DNA from: Pseudomonadota bacterium
GTDB lineage: Bacteria > Myxococcota_A > Polyangia > GCA-2747355
NCBI GenBank assembly: GCA_016711215.1
Contig: JADJTL010000003.1
Span: 620,001-684,000 of the forward strand
Reading direction: 5' to 3'
Length of the DNA stretch: 64,000 bases
Positions 53,525 through 61,542 of the stretch are shown in pieces. The notes under the pieces were generated by a model. That model did not search any database. It was not told the DNA's origin and was given only the letters and a program-made list of their open reading frames with translations. The position numbers and the translations under genes are program-made. How positions within the stretch are numbered: the first letter of the stretch is position 1; the number at the start of each line of letters is the position of its first letter.

Positions 53525-53542
53525 TTGGCACTGGCTTTGCTC
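53525..53542 (+). promoter_or_regulatory. Sigma-54 (-24/-12) promoter upstream of the 333-aa exported protein
   Basis: TTGGCACTGGCTTTGCTC has GG (53527-53528) and GC (53539-53540) exactly ten bases apart and matches TTGGCAC-N5-TTGCT at every position. Transcription would start near 53552 and leave a leader of about 27 nt with AGGAG before ATG 53579. Confidence 0.85.
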
Positions 53543-53578
53543 AGCCGAAACAGCAGGTTGGCAGCAGGAGACGGTAGC

Positions 53579-54580
53579 ATGCGGCTGTTGCGCTCGATGC
53601 TCGTCTGGGGGGTAGTGGCGGCGGCAGGCGCGGGAGCCCCGCAAAGGGCGGCCGCGTGGGGCGGCGCGTCGTCGGCGAGCGCGGCGAAGAGGGCGCCGGC
53701 GAGCGCGGCGGAGCGGTCGGGCGCCCGGTCGGGCAAGCTCCAGTGGGCCAAGCTCGGGACACTGGTCACGAGGCTGCAGGCGGCCGCGACGCGACTCAAC
53801 CCCTTCAGCCTGGAGTCTAGGCCTCCGGCCGCGCGCGCGAGGACGTCCGGCCGTCGCTCCCTCCGGTCGCGCCAAGGCGGCTTTCTAGGCGTCCGCAGCG
53901 AGCAAGGCGCGACGCCCAGAGCCACGGGTGAAGCAAAGAGGCGCGAGCCCGCCCGGGCGGGTGCGACGAACGCGAGCCGACGCGCCGCGGCCAGCAAGGA
54001 CCCGACGGCTCGGGCCGAGAAGGCGATCTTCAAGCCCTTGAGAGCCCCGCCTGGCCCCGCCACGCCCCGGGCGCAGGGGCCGCTCGAAGCCGTCGTGGCG
54101 CAGCTGGTCGCGCCGCTCGTCGCTGACGCGCACGGGCGCTCGGAACAAAGAGACCACGCAGGGGCCAGGCAGGGCTACCAGCGGGCGCTCTCGCTCCTAA
54201 ATGCTCTCCACGCGGCAACCCGCGCGCTGCGCTGGTCCGAAGCGGCGGGTCCGCTGACGGCGGCAGCCACTGAAGCCACCCGCCGCGCCAAGCAAACGGG
54301 CAACGCGCCGCTTGCCGGAGCCGCCGCCTCGGTGCTGGAGGCGACGCGACGGCCCGACGCCCCCTTGATCGAGGCGCTGCGGCATCCGGACCAGCTCGTG
54401 GCCCTCTCGGGCTACACGCGCGCAGTGCTGACCTTCATGGGAGCGGAGGACCAAAGGGTGCGCAAGAAGGAGGCCCCAATGCTCGCACCCGCGGCGTCAA
54501 CGAGCAGCACGGCACCCAACACGCACCAAAGCTGGGGAGGGCGAGTCGCTGCGCTCTTCGCCTCGCCAGCGGCGATCTAG
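53579..54580 (+). CDS. Exported Ala-rich protein of unknown function (333 aa), sigma-54 controlled
   Basis: ATG 53579 follows AGGAG by nine nt. A signal peptide (LLRSMLVWGVVAAAGAGAPQRAAA) precedes a basic, disordered Ala/Arg/Ser-rich middle (about 35-190) and a helical C-half (about 195-300: RSEQRDHAGARQGYQRALSL-like). No cysteine or known motif was seen. It has a near-perfect sigma-54 promoter and codon use with more A/T-ending codons than neighbours. In signal, composition and promoter type it resembles the 562-aa and 454-aa exported proteins ten kb away. It ends convergent with UDP-glucose dehydrogenase. Confidence 0.75.
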   Translation: MRLLRSMLVWGVVAAAGAGAPQRAAAWGGASSASAAKRAPASAAERSGARSGKLQWAKLGTLVTRLQAAATRLNPFSLESRPPAARARTSGRRSLRSRQGGFLGVRSEQGATPRATGEAKRREPARAGATNASRRAAASKDPTARAEKAIFKPLRAPPGPATPRAQGPLEAVVAQLVAPLVADAHGRSEQRDHAGARQGYQRALSLLNALHAATRALRWSEAAGPLTAAATEATRRAKQTGNAPLAGAAASVLEATRRPDAPLIEALRHPDQLVALSGYTRAVLTFMGAEDQRVRKKEAPMLAPAASTSSTAPNTHQSWGGRVAALFASPAAI

Positions 54581-54582
54581 GC

Positions 54583-54608
54583 GCCTTGCTCAAGGCCCCC
54601 CTAAGGGG
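54583..54608. terminator. Possible bidirectional terminator
   Basis: Two adjacent hairpins, GCCTT-GCTC-AAGGC (54583-54596) and CCCC-TAA-GGGG (54598-54608), lie between the convergent exported-protein and dehydrogenase genes. No U-tract follows. Confidence 0.4.
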
Positions 54609-54622
54609 AGAAGGCCAGCCCC

Positions 54623-55930
54623 CTAGCGCCCGATGCCCGTGTAGCGGAAGCCCAGCTCGCTGACGAAGGCGCGCTCCCAGATGTTGCGGCCGTCGAAGAG
54701 GTTCGGCTGGCGCATCAGCCCGCGCACGCGGCGGAAGTCGGGGCGGCGGTAGGCGCGCCACTCGGTCACCAGCAGCAGCGCGTCGGCGCCGCGGACGGCC
54801 TCGTAGTTGTCGGCGCAGTAGGTGACGCGCTCCGACGGCGGCAAGAGCGCGGCGAAGTTTTCGCCCGCGACGGGATCGTGCAAGCGCAGGCGCACCCCCG
54901 CGGCCGCCAGGCGCTGCACGATCGCCAGCGCCGGCGCCTCGCGCACGTCGTCGGTCTGCGGCTTGAACGCCAGGCCCCAGAGCGCCACCGTCGCCTCGCT
55001 CGCCCGCGCGCCGAGCTGCTCGAGCACGAGCTCGGCCAAGTATTGCTTCTGCCGCTCGTTGACCCGCTCGACCGCGTCGATCACCTCGAGCGGCAGCGCG
55101 TGCTCGCGCGCCGTGGCGATCAGCGCCTTGAGGTCCTTGGGGAAGCACGAGCCGCCGTAGCCGACCCCGGGGAAGAGGAACTTCGAGCCGATGCGGTCGT
55201 CCCAGGCCATGCCCGTCCGCACCTGCTCGACATCGGCGCCGACCTGCGTACAGAGCCGCGCCAGCTCGTTGACGAAGGAGATCCGCGTCGCCAGCATCGC
55301 GTTGCAGGCGTACTTGGTGACCTCGGCGGAGCGCGCGTCCATCAGCACGATGCGCTCGAGCGTGCGGACGAAGGGCGCATAGAGATAGCGCATGCGCTCG
55401 CGGGCGCGCTCGTCGTCGGTGCCGATCACGACGCGCGCGGGCTTCATGAAGTCGTTGACCGCGTCGCCCTCCTTGAGGAACTCCGGGTTCGAGACGACGG
55501 CGAAGTCCTTGCCCGCGCCCTCCTCGCGCAGAATCGCGAGCACGCGGTCGGCCGTCCCGACCGGCACCGTGCTCTTGTTGACGACCACCGTGAAGCCGGT
55601 GGCATGACGCGCCACCGCGCGCGCGACCTCCCAGACCTGCGACAGGTCGGCCGAGCCGTCGTCCCGCGGCGGCGTCCCGACGGCGATGAAGACGAGGTCG
55701 ACATCGACGACCGCGCGCGCGACCTCGCTGCTGAAGCGCAGGCGGCCTTCCCGTACGTTGCGCTGCACGAGCGGTTCCAGGCCGGGCTCGTAGATCGGGA
55801 TCTTCCCCTGGCCTAGCGCCTCGACCTTGCGCAGGTCGACATCGACGCACTCGACGTCGTTGCCGAAGTCGGCGAAGCCCGCCCCGGCCACCAAGCCCAC
55901 ATAGCCCGTTCCCACCACGCAAATTCGCAT
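54623..55930 (-). CDS. ugd: UDP-glucose 6-dehydrogenase
   Basis: The 435-residue enzyme starts with the NAD-binding fold ICVVGTGYVGLVAGAGFA (3-20), has NKSTVPVGT, the catalytic loop GVGYGGSCFPKD with Cys262, and the C-terminal UDP-binding domain with ALWGLAFKPQTDDVREAPAL. It oxidises UDP-glucose to UDP-glucuronate, a precursor for acidic polysaccharides. Length is normal. The flippase and phosphatase genes two kb away support a role in surface polysaccharide. Confidence 0.96.
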   Translation of the reverse strand: MRICVVGTGYVGLVAGAGFADFGNDVECVDVDLRKVEALGQGKIPIYEPGLEPLVQRNVREGRLRFSSEVARAVVDVDLVFIAVGTPPRDDGSADLSQVWEVARAVARHATGFTVVVNKSTVPVGTADRVLAILREEGAGKDFAVVSNPEFLKEGDAVNDFMKPARVVIGTDDERARERMRYLYAPFVRTLERIVLMDARSAEVTKYACNAMLATRISFVNELARLCTQVGADVEQVRTGMAWDDRIGSKFLFPGVGYGGSCFPKDLKALIATAREHALPLEVIDAVERVNERQKQYLAELVLEQLGARASEATVALWGLAFKPQTDDVREAPALAIVQRLAAAGVRLRLHDPVAGENFAALLPPSERVTYCADNYEAVRGADALLLVTEWRAYRRPDFRRVRGLMRQPNLFDGRNIWERAFVSELGFRYTGIGR

Positions 55931-56084
55931 CGCTGCGGGCCTCCCGTCGCCCCGGACCTAGACCTAACCCGAGGGCCGTATTCTTCACAAGCGGGCTCAG
56001 GGGCGTTAGCTTGTGGGCTCGGCTGGCCGGCGCGCCGTGGATCTTCCGCGAGCGCGGTGGCCGCAGGGGTACGGGGGACAGACC

Positions 56085-57236
56085 GTGTCAGCGGCCCAGA
56101 CGCCAGGCAAGAGCGCGACGCGCACCTGGACCCATGAGGCGATGGACGCGATCGGCGCCGGGGTCATCGTCTTCGACGGCGCCGGGCGCATCCTGCTCGC
56201 CAATCCACGCGCGGCCTCGATCCTCGGTCGCAGCGTGGCCGAGCTCCAGGGCTGTCGCGTCGACGAGGTGCTGGCGCCCCTGGCGCAGCTGCTGACGCCG
56301 AGCAGTCGCCCCGAGCGCGGCCAGCTCGAGGTCACGCTCAGCGACGGCCGTCAGTTCGCGCTCGGCTATTCGATCACGACCTTCGTGCCGACGCAGGCCA
56401 GCCCGCGCGCGAAGCACCACGTCTGCCTCTTTCAGGACATCAGCATCGTCACGCGCCTGCGCGAGGAGCGCGACCGGCTGCTGCAGCTCGCGGCGGTCGG
56501 CTCGCTGATGCCACCCCTGCTGCATGAGCTGCGCAATCCGCTCGCGGCGATCAGCACGACGACGGAGCTCTTGCTCGAGGAGCATCCGGCGGCGAGCGCG
56601 CGCAACGACCTCTTGAGCATTCTCGACGAGGTGCAGCGCATCAACCTGATCAGCCAGCGGCTGCGCGGCATGGACGAGGTCGGCCGGCCGCTGCGGACCC
56701 GGCAGCCGGCCGACGCGGCCGGCGCGATCGCCGAGGTGGTGACGCTCTTGCGACCGACGGCAGAGCGCAACGGCGCCCGCCTGAGCTTCGACGCCGGCGA
56801 GCTGCCAGCGCTGCCGCTCGAGCCGAGCGTGCTGCGCAGCATCACGCTCAATCTGGTCACCAACGCGGTCGAGGCCTGCGCGCGCGGCGGGGAGATCCGC
56901 GTGCACGCGCGCCACTACCGCGGTCAGATCTTCGAGCTCACGGTCGAGGACGACGGAGCCGGGATGAGCGACGAGGTGCTCGCGCACTGCACGGACCTGT
57001 TCTTCACCACCAAGCGCCGGGGCAGCGGCTTGGGCCTGACGCTCTGCCGGCAGGCGGCCGAGGCGGCGGCGGGCAGCCTGACGGTGCGCCAACGCGCCGG
57101 GGGCGGCACCTGCGCTGTCGTCACGGTGCCGCTGGTGGAGGGCGCCATCGACGCGCCCCGGGCCGAGCCGGAACCCAAAGCCGCGAGCGGCGTCAGCGCC
57201 GCGCGCGTACGAGGGCAGTCGGAGCCGCAGCCATGA
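56085..57236 (+). CDS. PAS-containing sensor histidine kinase (soluble)
   Basis: GTG 56085 is a reasonable start, though ribosome-site support is weak and GTG 56013 is possible. The 383-residue protein has a PAS domain (about 17-125: AIGAGVIVFDGAGRILLANP), HisKA with His147 in LLHELRNPLAAI and a HATPase domain (NLVTNAVEAC, DDGAGMS, GSGLGLTLC). No membrane helix is present, so it senses an internal signal. Its stop overlaps the start of the response regulator gene (ATGA), so the two form a pair. Confidence 0.93.
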   Translation: MSAAQTPGKSATRTWTHEAMDAIGAGVIVFDGAGRILLANPRAASILGRSVAELQGCRVDEVLAPLAQLLTPSSRPERGQLEVTLSDGRQFALGYSITTFVPTQASPRAKHHVCLFQDISIVTRLREERDRLLQLAAVGSLMPPLLHELRNPLAAISTTTELLLEEHPAASARNDLLSILDEVQRINLISQRLRGMDEVGRPLRTRQPADAAGAIAEVVTLLRPTAERNGARLSFDAGELPALPLEPSVLRSITLNLVTNAVEACARGGEIRVHARHYRGQIFELTVEDDGAGMSDEVLAHCTDLFFTTKRRGSGLGLTLCRQAAEAAAGSLTVRQRAGGGTCAVVTVPLVEGAIDAPRAEPEPKAASGVSAARVRGQSEPQP

Positions 57237-58816
57237 GCCCAGCGGAGCGCGACGCCAGCGAGAAGCAGGTGCTGATCGTCGAAGACGAGACGCTGCTGCG
57301 CACCTCGATGGTCCGTGGGATCGCCAAGCTACCGGGCGTCGTGGTGCGCGGCGCCGGCACGATCGCCGAGGCCACGCGGGCGATCGCTGCGCGGCCGCCC
57401 GACCTGCTGGTCGCCGACCTCGATCTCCCCGACGGCACCGGGCTCGAGCTGATCAGCCTGCTCGACGAGCGAAGCCTCGAGGTGCCGATTCTCTTTGTCT
57501 CCGGCTACGTCAGCACCTATCAGCGCCGGATTCCCTCACGCATGAACATCGAGGTGCATGAGAAGCCGCTGGCGCTCGAGCGGCTGCGCGAGCTGGTGCA
57601 GCAGCGGCTGGCGCCGCGCGCCGCGCCGGCCGTCGCGACGGGCGCCGCGCCGGATGCCACGGAGGACGCCCCTTTCTCGGCGCTCGATTACATCCAGGTC
57701 TCCTGCATGGGCAGGCATTCGGTGCTGCTGCGGATGGAGCGCGAGGGGATCGAGGCCGGCGAGATCCACATCGTCGACGGGGAGCTCTGGTCGGCGCGCG
57801 ACGCGACCGGCCTGGGCTACGACGCGCTCAAGCGCCTGGTCTTTTCGACGACCCAGCGCGTGAGCTGCCGCAGCAGCAAGGCGCCCGAGGTGGAACGCAA
57901 CCTCAACGGCGGCTGGGAGCAGATCCTGCTCGACGCGGCGCGAGAGATGGACGAGGCGGAGCGCGAGCAACAAAGCGCGCCGGCCACGGCGCCGCGCGGG
58001 GCGCGCAGTCCGCGCCTGACGGCCGTGCATGCGGTCGTCGGTGCGCCGGCGATGCCGCCGGAGGACGCTTGGTCGCTCGGCGGCGACGAGCTGCTCAGCC
58101 AGGAGCCCGATGGAGCCACCATCCCGGTGCAGGCGGGCGCGACGCCCCCGCCGCGCCGCTCGGCGACACCCCCGCCGGCACCCCCGCCGGCACCCTCGGC
58201 GCCACCCGCAACGGCACGCGCACCAGCGCCCTCCCGGCCGGGGCCGCCGCCACCGCCTGCGATCACCGCAAGAGCCACCGCGAAGGGCGACGCACCACGC
58301 CTCCCGCCACCCCTACCACCAACACCGCCCCTGCCCACGCCGGCCCCGCTGCCAGCGGAGCCGCCTTTCAGCGCCCTCGCCGCGTCGGCTGGACGAACGG
58401 CGCGGGTGGCCCGACCCACCGCGGCACAGCGCGTGCGCGCCCGCCGACGCCGTCGGCTTTGGATCGTGCTCGCCCTGCTGGTCCCAGCCTTGCTGCTCTT
58501 GCTCGCGTTCGTCGGCTGGCGCGACGCGCGCTGGCGGCCTGGGGCCTTTCGACCGGTGCCGCCGCAGACGGGCTACGCCATCAGCGTCGGCTCGATGGCC
58601 GAGCTCTACGCCGCCGTCCCACGGCGCACGCGCAAGGGGATGCGCGTCACCTGGCAGCTCCTCGGCACGGCCTACCCGAAGCAACCGCTGCTCGGCGGCC
58701 TGCCAGCGGGCGACCACGAGCTGCGCGCGATCTTCTACGAGAGCAACCGCTCCATCGTGCGCCGCCTCGTGATCCGCCAGGGCGCGCGCACGCCCCTGCA
58801 CCTCGAGGGGCCCTAG
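57233..58816 (+). CDS. Response regulator with PATAN/DUF4388 domain and C-terminal membrane/periplasmic domain
   Basis: The 527-residue protein begins with an intact receiver domain (acidic pair E17/D18, phospho-acceptor D62, S90, K111), followed by a DUF4388/PATAN-like domain (about 144-215: LDYIQVSCMGRHSVLLRME...GEIHIVDGELWSA). A Pro/Ala-rich linker (about 235-395) leads to one membrane helix (about 410-431) and a periplasmic domain of about 95 residues ending GARTPLHLEGP. The helix puts the regulator in the inner membrane, so it cannot act as a simple DNA-binding protein. The kinase gene overlaps it by four bases. Confidence 0.9.
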   Translation: MSPAERDASEKQVLIVEDETLLRTSMVRGIAKLPGVVVRGAGTIAEATRAIAARPPDLLVADLDLPDGTGLELISLLDERSLEVPILFVSGYVSTYQRRIPSRMNIEVHEKPLALERLRELVQQRLAPRAAPAVATGAAPDATEDAPFSALDYIQVSCMGRHSVLLRMEREGIEAGEIHIVDGELWSARDATGLGYDALKRLVFSTTQRVSCRSSKAPEVERNLNGGWEQILLDAAREMDEAEREQQSAPATAPRGARSPRLTAVHAVVGAPAMPPEDAWSLGGDELLSQEPDGATIPVQAGATPPPRRSATPPPAPPPAPSAPPATARAPAPSRPGPPPPPAITARATAKGDAPRLPPPLPPTPPLPTPAPLPAEPPFSALAASAGRTARVARPTAAQRVRARRRRRLWIVLALLVPALLLLLAFVGWRDARWRPGAFRPVPPQTGYAISVGSMAELYAAVPRRTRKGMRVTWQLLGTAYPKQPLLGGLPAGDHELRAIFYESNRSIVRRLVIRQGARTPLHLEGP

Positions 58817-58823
58817 CCGTCGC

Positions 58824-59648
58824 TCAGGGCCAGGGTGCGAGCCGCGCCAGCAGCGCCGGCAGCACCGCCGGGCGCTCGAGCGGGAAGCAATGACCCGCCT
58901 GCTCGACGACCGTCAGCCCTGCGCCTCGCAGCTCCTGCGCGAGCACGACGGCGTTGGCCGGCGCGATCACGCGATCGCCGTCGCCGGTCACCACCTCGGT
59001 CGGACAGTCGATCAGCCGTAGGCGTGCGCCGATGTCGTGCGCGGCGCCGGCGGCGAGCTGCCCCTCGACGCCCGCAGCGCGCGGGCGATCGGCGTCGCTC
59101 CCGTCGCGCAGCACGCGCAGCCAGGCGGCCAGCACCTGCTGCGCCCGCGCCGGCGCCGCGGGGTGCAAGAGCAGGCGACCGAGGCGCTCTGGCGAGGCGG
59201 CACCGAGCAGCTCGGCGGCGAGCAGCGCCAGCGCCCGCGCGCGGGGTGGCGTGCCGAGGGGCGGCCCGCAGGTCGTCGCCGCGAGCAAGAGCCCGCGCAC
59301 CAGCGCCGGGTGGCGCAGCGCGAGGTGCTGCGCGATCAACCCGCCAAAGGACAGGCCGACGATCACCGCCGGCGCCGTGCCTGCGTCGCTGATCACCGCG
59401 GCGAGATCGTCGGCGAGCTGCTCGAGCTGGTAGGGCGGCGGCGGCGTCGCCGAGCGTCCCGTGCCGCGGTTATCGGGCAGCAGCACCTCGTAGCCGCGAT
59501 GCGCGAGCCCATCGGGCAGGCCCATCCAGGAGTGCCCCGAGAGCCCCAGCCCGGCGACCAGCACCACACGCGGGCCCGCGCCGGGGCGATGCTCATAGGC
59601 CAGGCGCACGCCCGCGCGCTCCACGTATTTGACCAACGCGGCTGCCAT
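58824..59648 (-). CDS. Alpha/beta-hydrolase
   Basis: The 274-residue enzyme has the RGYEVLLPDNRGTGRS oxyanion-side signature, nucleophile in GLSFGG, acid in VVTGDGDRVIAP and His in QAGHCFPLERP, a complete catalytic triad. The closest groups by pattern are 3-oxoadipate enol-lactonase-like and haloperoxidase-like hydrolases; substrate cannot be set. It follows an enoyl-CoA hydratase gene by 15 bp on the same strand, so both may act on the same acyl compound. Confidence 0.88.
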   Translation of the reverse strand: MAAALVKYVERAGVRLAYEHRPGAGPRVVLVAGLGLSGHSWMGLPDGLAHRGYEVLLPDNRGTGRSATPPPPYQLEQLADDLAAVISDAGTAPAVIVGLSFGGLIAQHLALRHPALVRGLLLAATTCGPPLGTPPRARALALLAAELLGAASPERLGRLLLHPAAPARAQQVLAAWLRVLRDGSDADRPRAAGVEGQLAAGAAHDIGARLRLIDCPTEVVTGDGDRVIAPANAVVLAQELRGAGLTVVEQAGHCFPLERPAVLPALLARLAPWP

Positions 59649-59663
59649 CGACGAGCGCGCCCC

Positions 59664-60473
59664 TCAGTGTCCGCCGAAGCGCGGCTCGCGGCGCTCGCTC
59701 AGCGCCGCCACCCCCTCGACGAAGTCCTCCGTGCCAGCACTACGGCCGATCGCCAGGCGCTCGAGCTCGAGCTGGGTTTCGAAGCCGTGCAGACCGCTGC
59801 CGTGCAGCAGGGCCCGCAGCTCCGCATAGGCGCGGGTGGGTCCCTGGGCCAGGCGCTGCGCCAGCGCCACGGCCTCCTGCGCCAGCACCTGGTCGTCGAG
59901 CACCCGCGAGACCAAGCCGCAGCGCTGCGCCTCGCCGGCATCGAGCGTGCGGTTGGTCAGCAGCAGCTCGGCCGCCAAGGCCGCACCGACCGCCCGCGGC
60001 AGCAAGAAGGTGCTGCCCCCATCGGGCGAGAGGCCGAGCGTCGTATAGGCCAGCGTGAAGGTCGCCGAGCGCGCGGCCCAGACCACGTCGGCGACGAGTG
60101 CCAGCCCGACGCCTGCACCGGCGGTGAGTCCATTGACGGCGCAGATGAGGGGCTTGGGAAGGCGATAGAGGGTCGCGATCGCCTGGTGCAGCACGGACGC
60201 CTCGGCGAGCACCGCGGCCGTGCTCGCCGCCCGGCCCGCGGCGGTCCAGACGCGCATCTGCTTGACGTCGCCGCCGGCGCAGAAGGCCCGCCCCGCGCCG
60301 GTCAAGAGGACAGCCCGCGCCGCGTCGTCGAGCGCCGCCCGGCTCGCGGCCTCGCGCAGCGCCGCGAGCGTCGGTGGGTCGAGCGCATTGAGCGCGCGCG
60401 GCCGATCGAGCGTGATCGTCGCCACGCCGGCGCTGACCTCGTAGCGCACCCTCGCCGTGTCTGTCTCCGTCAT
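59664..60473 (-). CDS. Enoyl-CoA hydratase/isomerase (PaaG-like)
   Basis: ATG 60473 follows GGGGAGG by seven nt. The 269-residue crotonase has the oxyanion loops AFCAGGDVKQM and NGLTAGAGVGLALVADV and the SPDGGSTFLLPR segment characteristic of the PaaG/epoxy-phenylacetyl-CoA isomerase branch with its catalytic Asp. It hydrates or isomerises an enoyl-CoA. A hydrolase gene follows by 15 bp. Whether the substrate is aromatic or fatty is open. Confidence 0.9.
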   Translation of the reverse strand: MTETDTARVRYEVSAGVATITLDRPRALNALDPPTLAALREAASRAALDDAARAVLLTGAGRAFCAGGDVKQMRVWTAAGRAASTAAVLAEASVLHQAIATLYRLPKPLICAVNGLTAGAGVGLALVADVVWAARSATFTLAYTTLGLSPDGGSTFLLPRAVGAALAAELLLTNRTLDAGEAQRCGLVSRVLDDQVLAQEAVALAQRLAQGPTRAYAELRALLHGSGLHGFETQLELERLAIGRSAGTEDFVEGVAALSERREPRFGGH

Positions 60474-60677
60474 CGCCACGCCTCCCCGCGCTGCTCGCTT
60501 GCGTCGCCGGCCGCCGAGCATAGTCACCCACCAGCCGGGTCGCCGGCCAGCAAAGTCCTTCGGCAGCCGAGGCCGCGCTGGGCGTCGGCCGGCGCGCGGC
60601 TGGGGCTTCGCGACCAGAACGGAATCTGTTAAGCAAGGGGCCAAGCTTGCATGCCATCAGGGAAGGAGGCCGCCACG

Positions 60678-61487
60678 ATGCTGACGACCAAGCGCTTCGA
60701 CTATGTGCCCTTCGAGGCGATCCAGGTCCATCCGGACGTGAGCAACCATCGCTCGCTCGACCCGCGCAAGGTCGAGCACTACCAGCACGACATCCTCAAG
60801 AACGGCCTGCTCGAGCCGCTGGTGGTCTGGGAGAAGCGACCGGGGCAGCTCTTTCTCGTCGGCGGCTTTCACCGCCGCGCGGCGATTGACCGCATTCGTC
60901 GCGCCAATCCGGGCTACTTCGACCGGGTCGACACGCGCGTCGTCGCCGGCGACCTCGACGAGATTCGCGCGCTGAACCTCAAGCTCAACGCCGATCGCCT
61001 CGACGCCAAGATCACCGACTACTTCGACGTCGTGATCTATCTCAACAACGCCAACTGGTCGGTGCAGCGCATCGGTCAGTTCCTCGACAAGAGCGAGAGC
61101 TGGATCGGTGACCTCCTGCGCTACGCGCCGAGCATGGACGCGCGCGTCCGTGAGCTGGTCGCCGCCGGCAAGCTGAGCTGGAACCGCGCCAAGGCGATTT
61201 GCCGCGCCGTGCAGGACGCCGTCCCGGGGCAAGAGCGGCAGGTGCTCGAGGAGCAGCTGCGCAGCGCCACCGACGGCAACAACGGAGCGCCCAAGCCGCG
61301 CAAGCCGCTGACGCTGCGTCACGCCAAGAAGCGCCTCGGCCTGCAGGCCGCCCGCCACCCCGAGCGCAGCTACCAGGTCACCGACGACGACCTGCTCGCG
61401 CTGCTGCTCGTCGTCGAAGGCAAGTACTACGAGCCCGAGCACCTCGAGCGCGTCCGCCGCGTCTTCCCAGGCCTGGCGGAGGCGTAG
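60678..61487 (+). CDS. ParB/Srx-fold domain protein, orphan
   Basis: ATG 60678 follows AAGGAGG by eight nt. The 269-residue protein has a ParB N-terminal-like domain (about 10-100: PFEAIQVHPDVSNHRSLDP, GLLEPLVVW and GGFHRRAAIDRI in place of GERR) and a helix-turn-helix-like middle (about 120-175: WSVQRIGQFLDKSESWIGDLLRY), followed by a smaller C-region. No parA or other plasmid/partition gene is next to it, so it is probably a ParB-like nuclease or regulator rather than a chromosome partition protein. Confidence 0.82.
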   Translation: MLTTKRFDYVPFEAIQVHPDVSNHRSLDPRKVEHYQHDILKNGLLEPLVVWEKRPGQLFLVGGFHRRAAIDRIRRANPGYFDRVDTRVVAGDLDEIRALNLKLNADRLDAKITDYFDVVIYLNNANWSVQRIGQFLDKSESWIGDLLRYAPSMDARVRELVAAGKLSWNRAKAICRAVQDAVPGQERQVLEEQLRSATDGNNGAPKPRKPLTLRHAKKRLGLQAARHPERSYQVTDDDLLALLLVVEGKYYEPEHLERVRRVFPGLAEA

Positions 61488-61542
61488 CGGCCCGCGCCTG
61501 CCGGGCGCGCGACCAAGGCTCATCTCCTCTATCATCCCGCTG

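Noticed and set aside
60636..60651. Sigma-54-like sequence before the ParB-like gene
   Set aside because: AGGGGC-N5-TTGCA has the spacing and a good -12 half, but the -24 half matches poorly; in GC-rich DNA this is expected by chance.
60678..61487. Chromosome or plasmid partition locus
   Set aside because: There is no parA, no parS-like repeats and the GERR motif is GFHRR, so the ParB-like gene is treated as an orphan.
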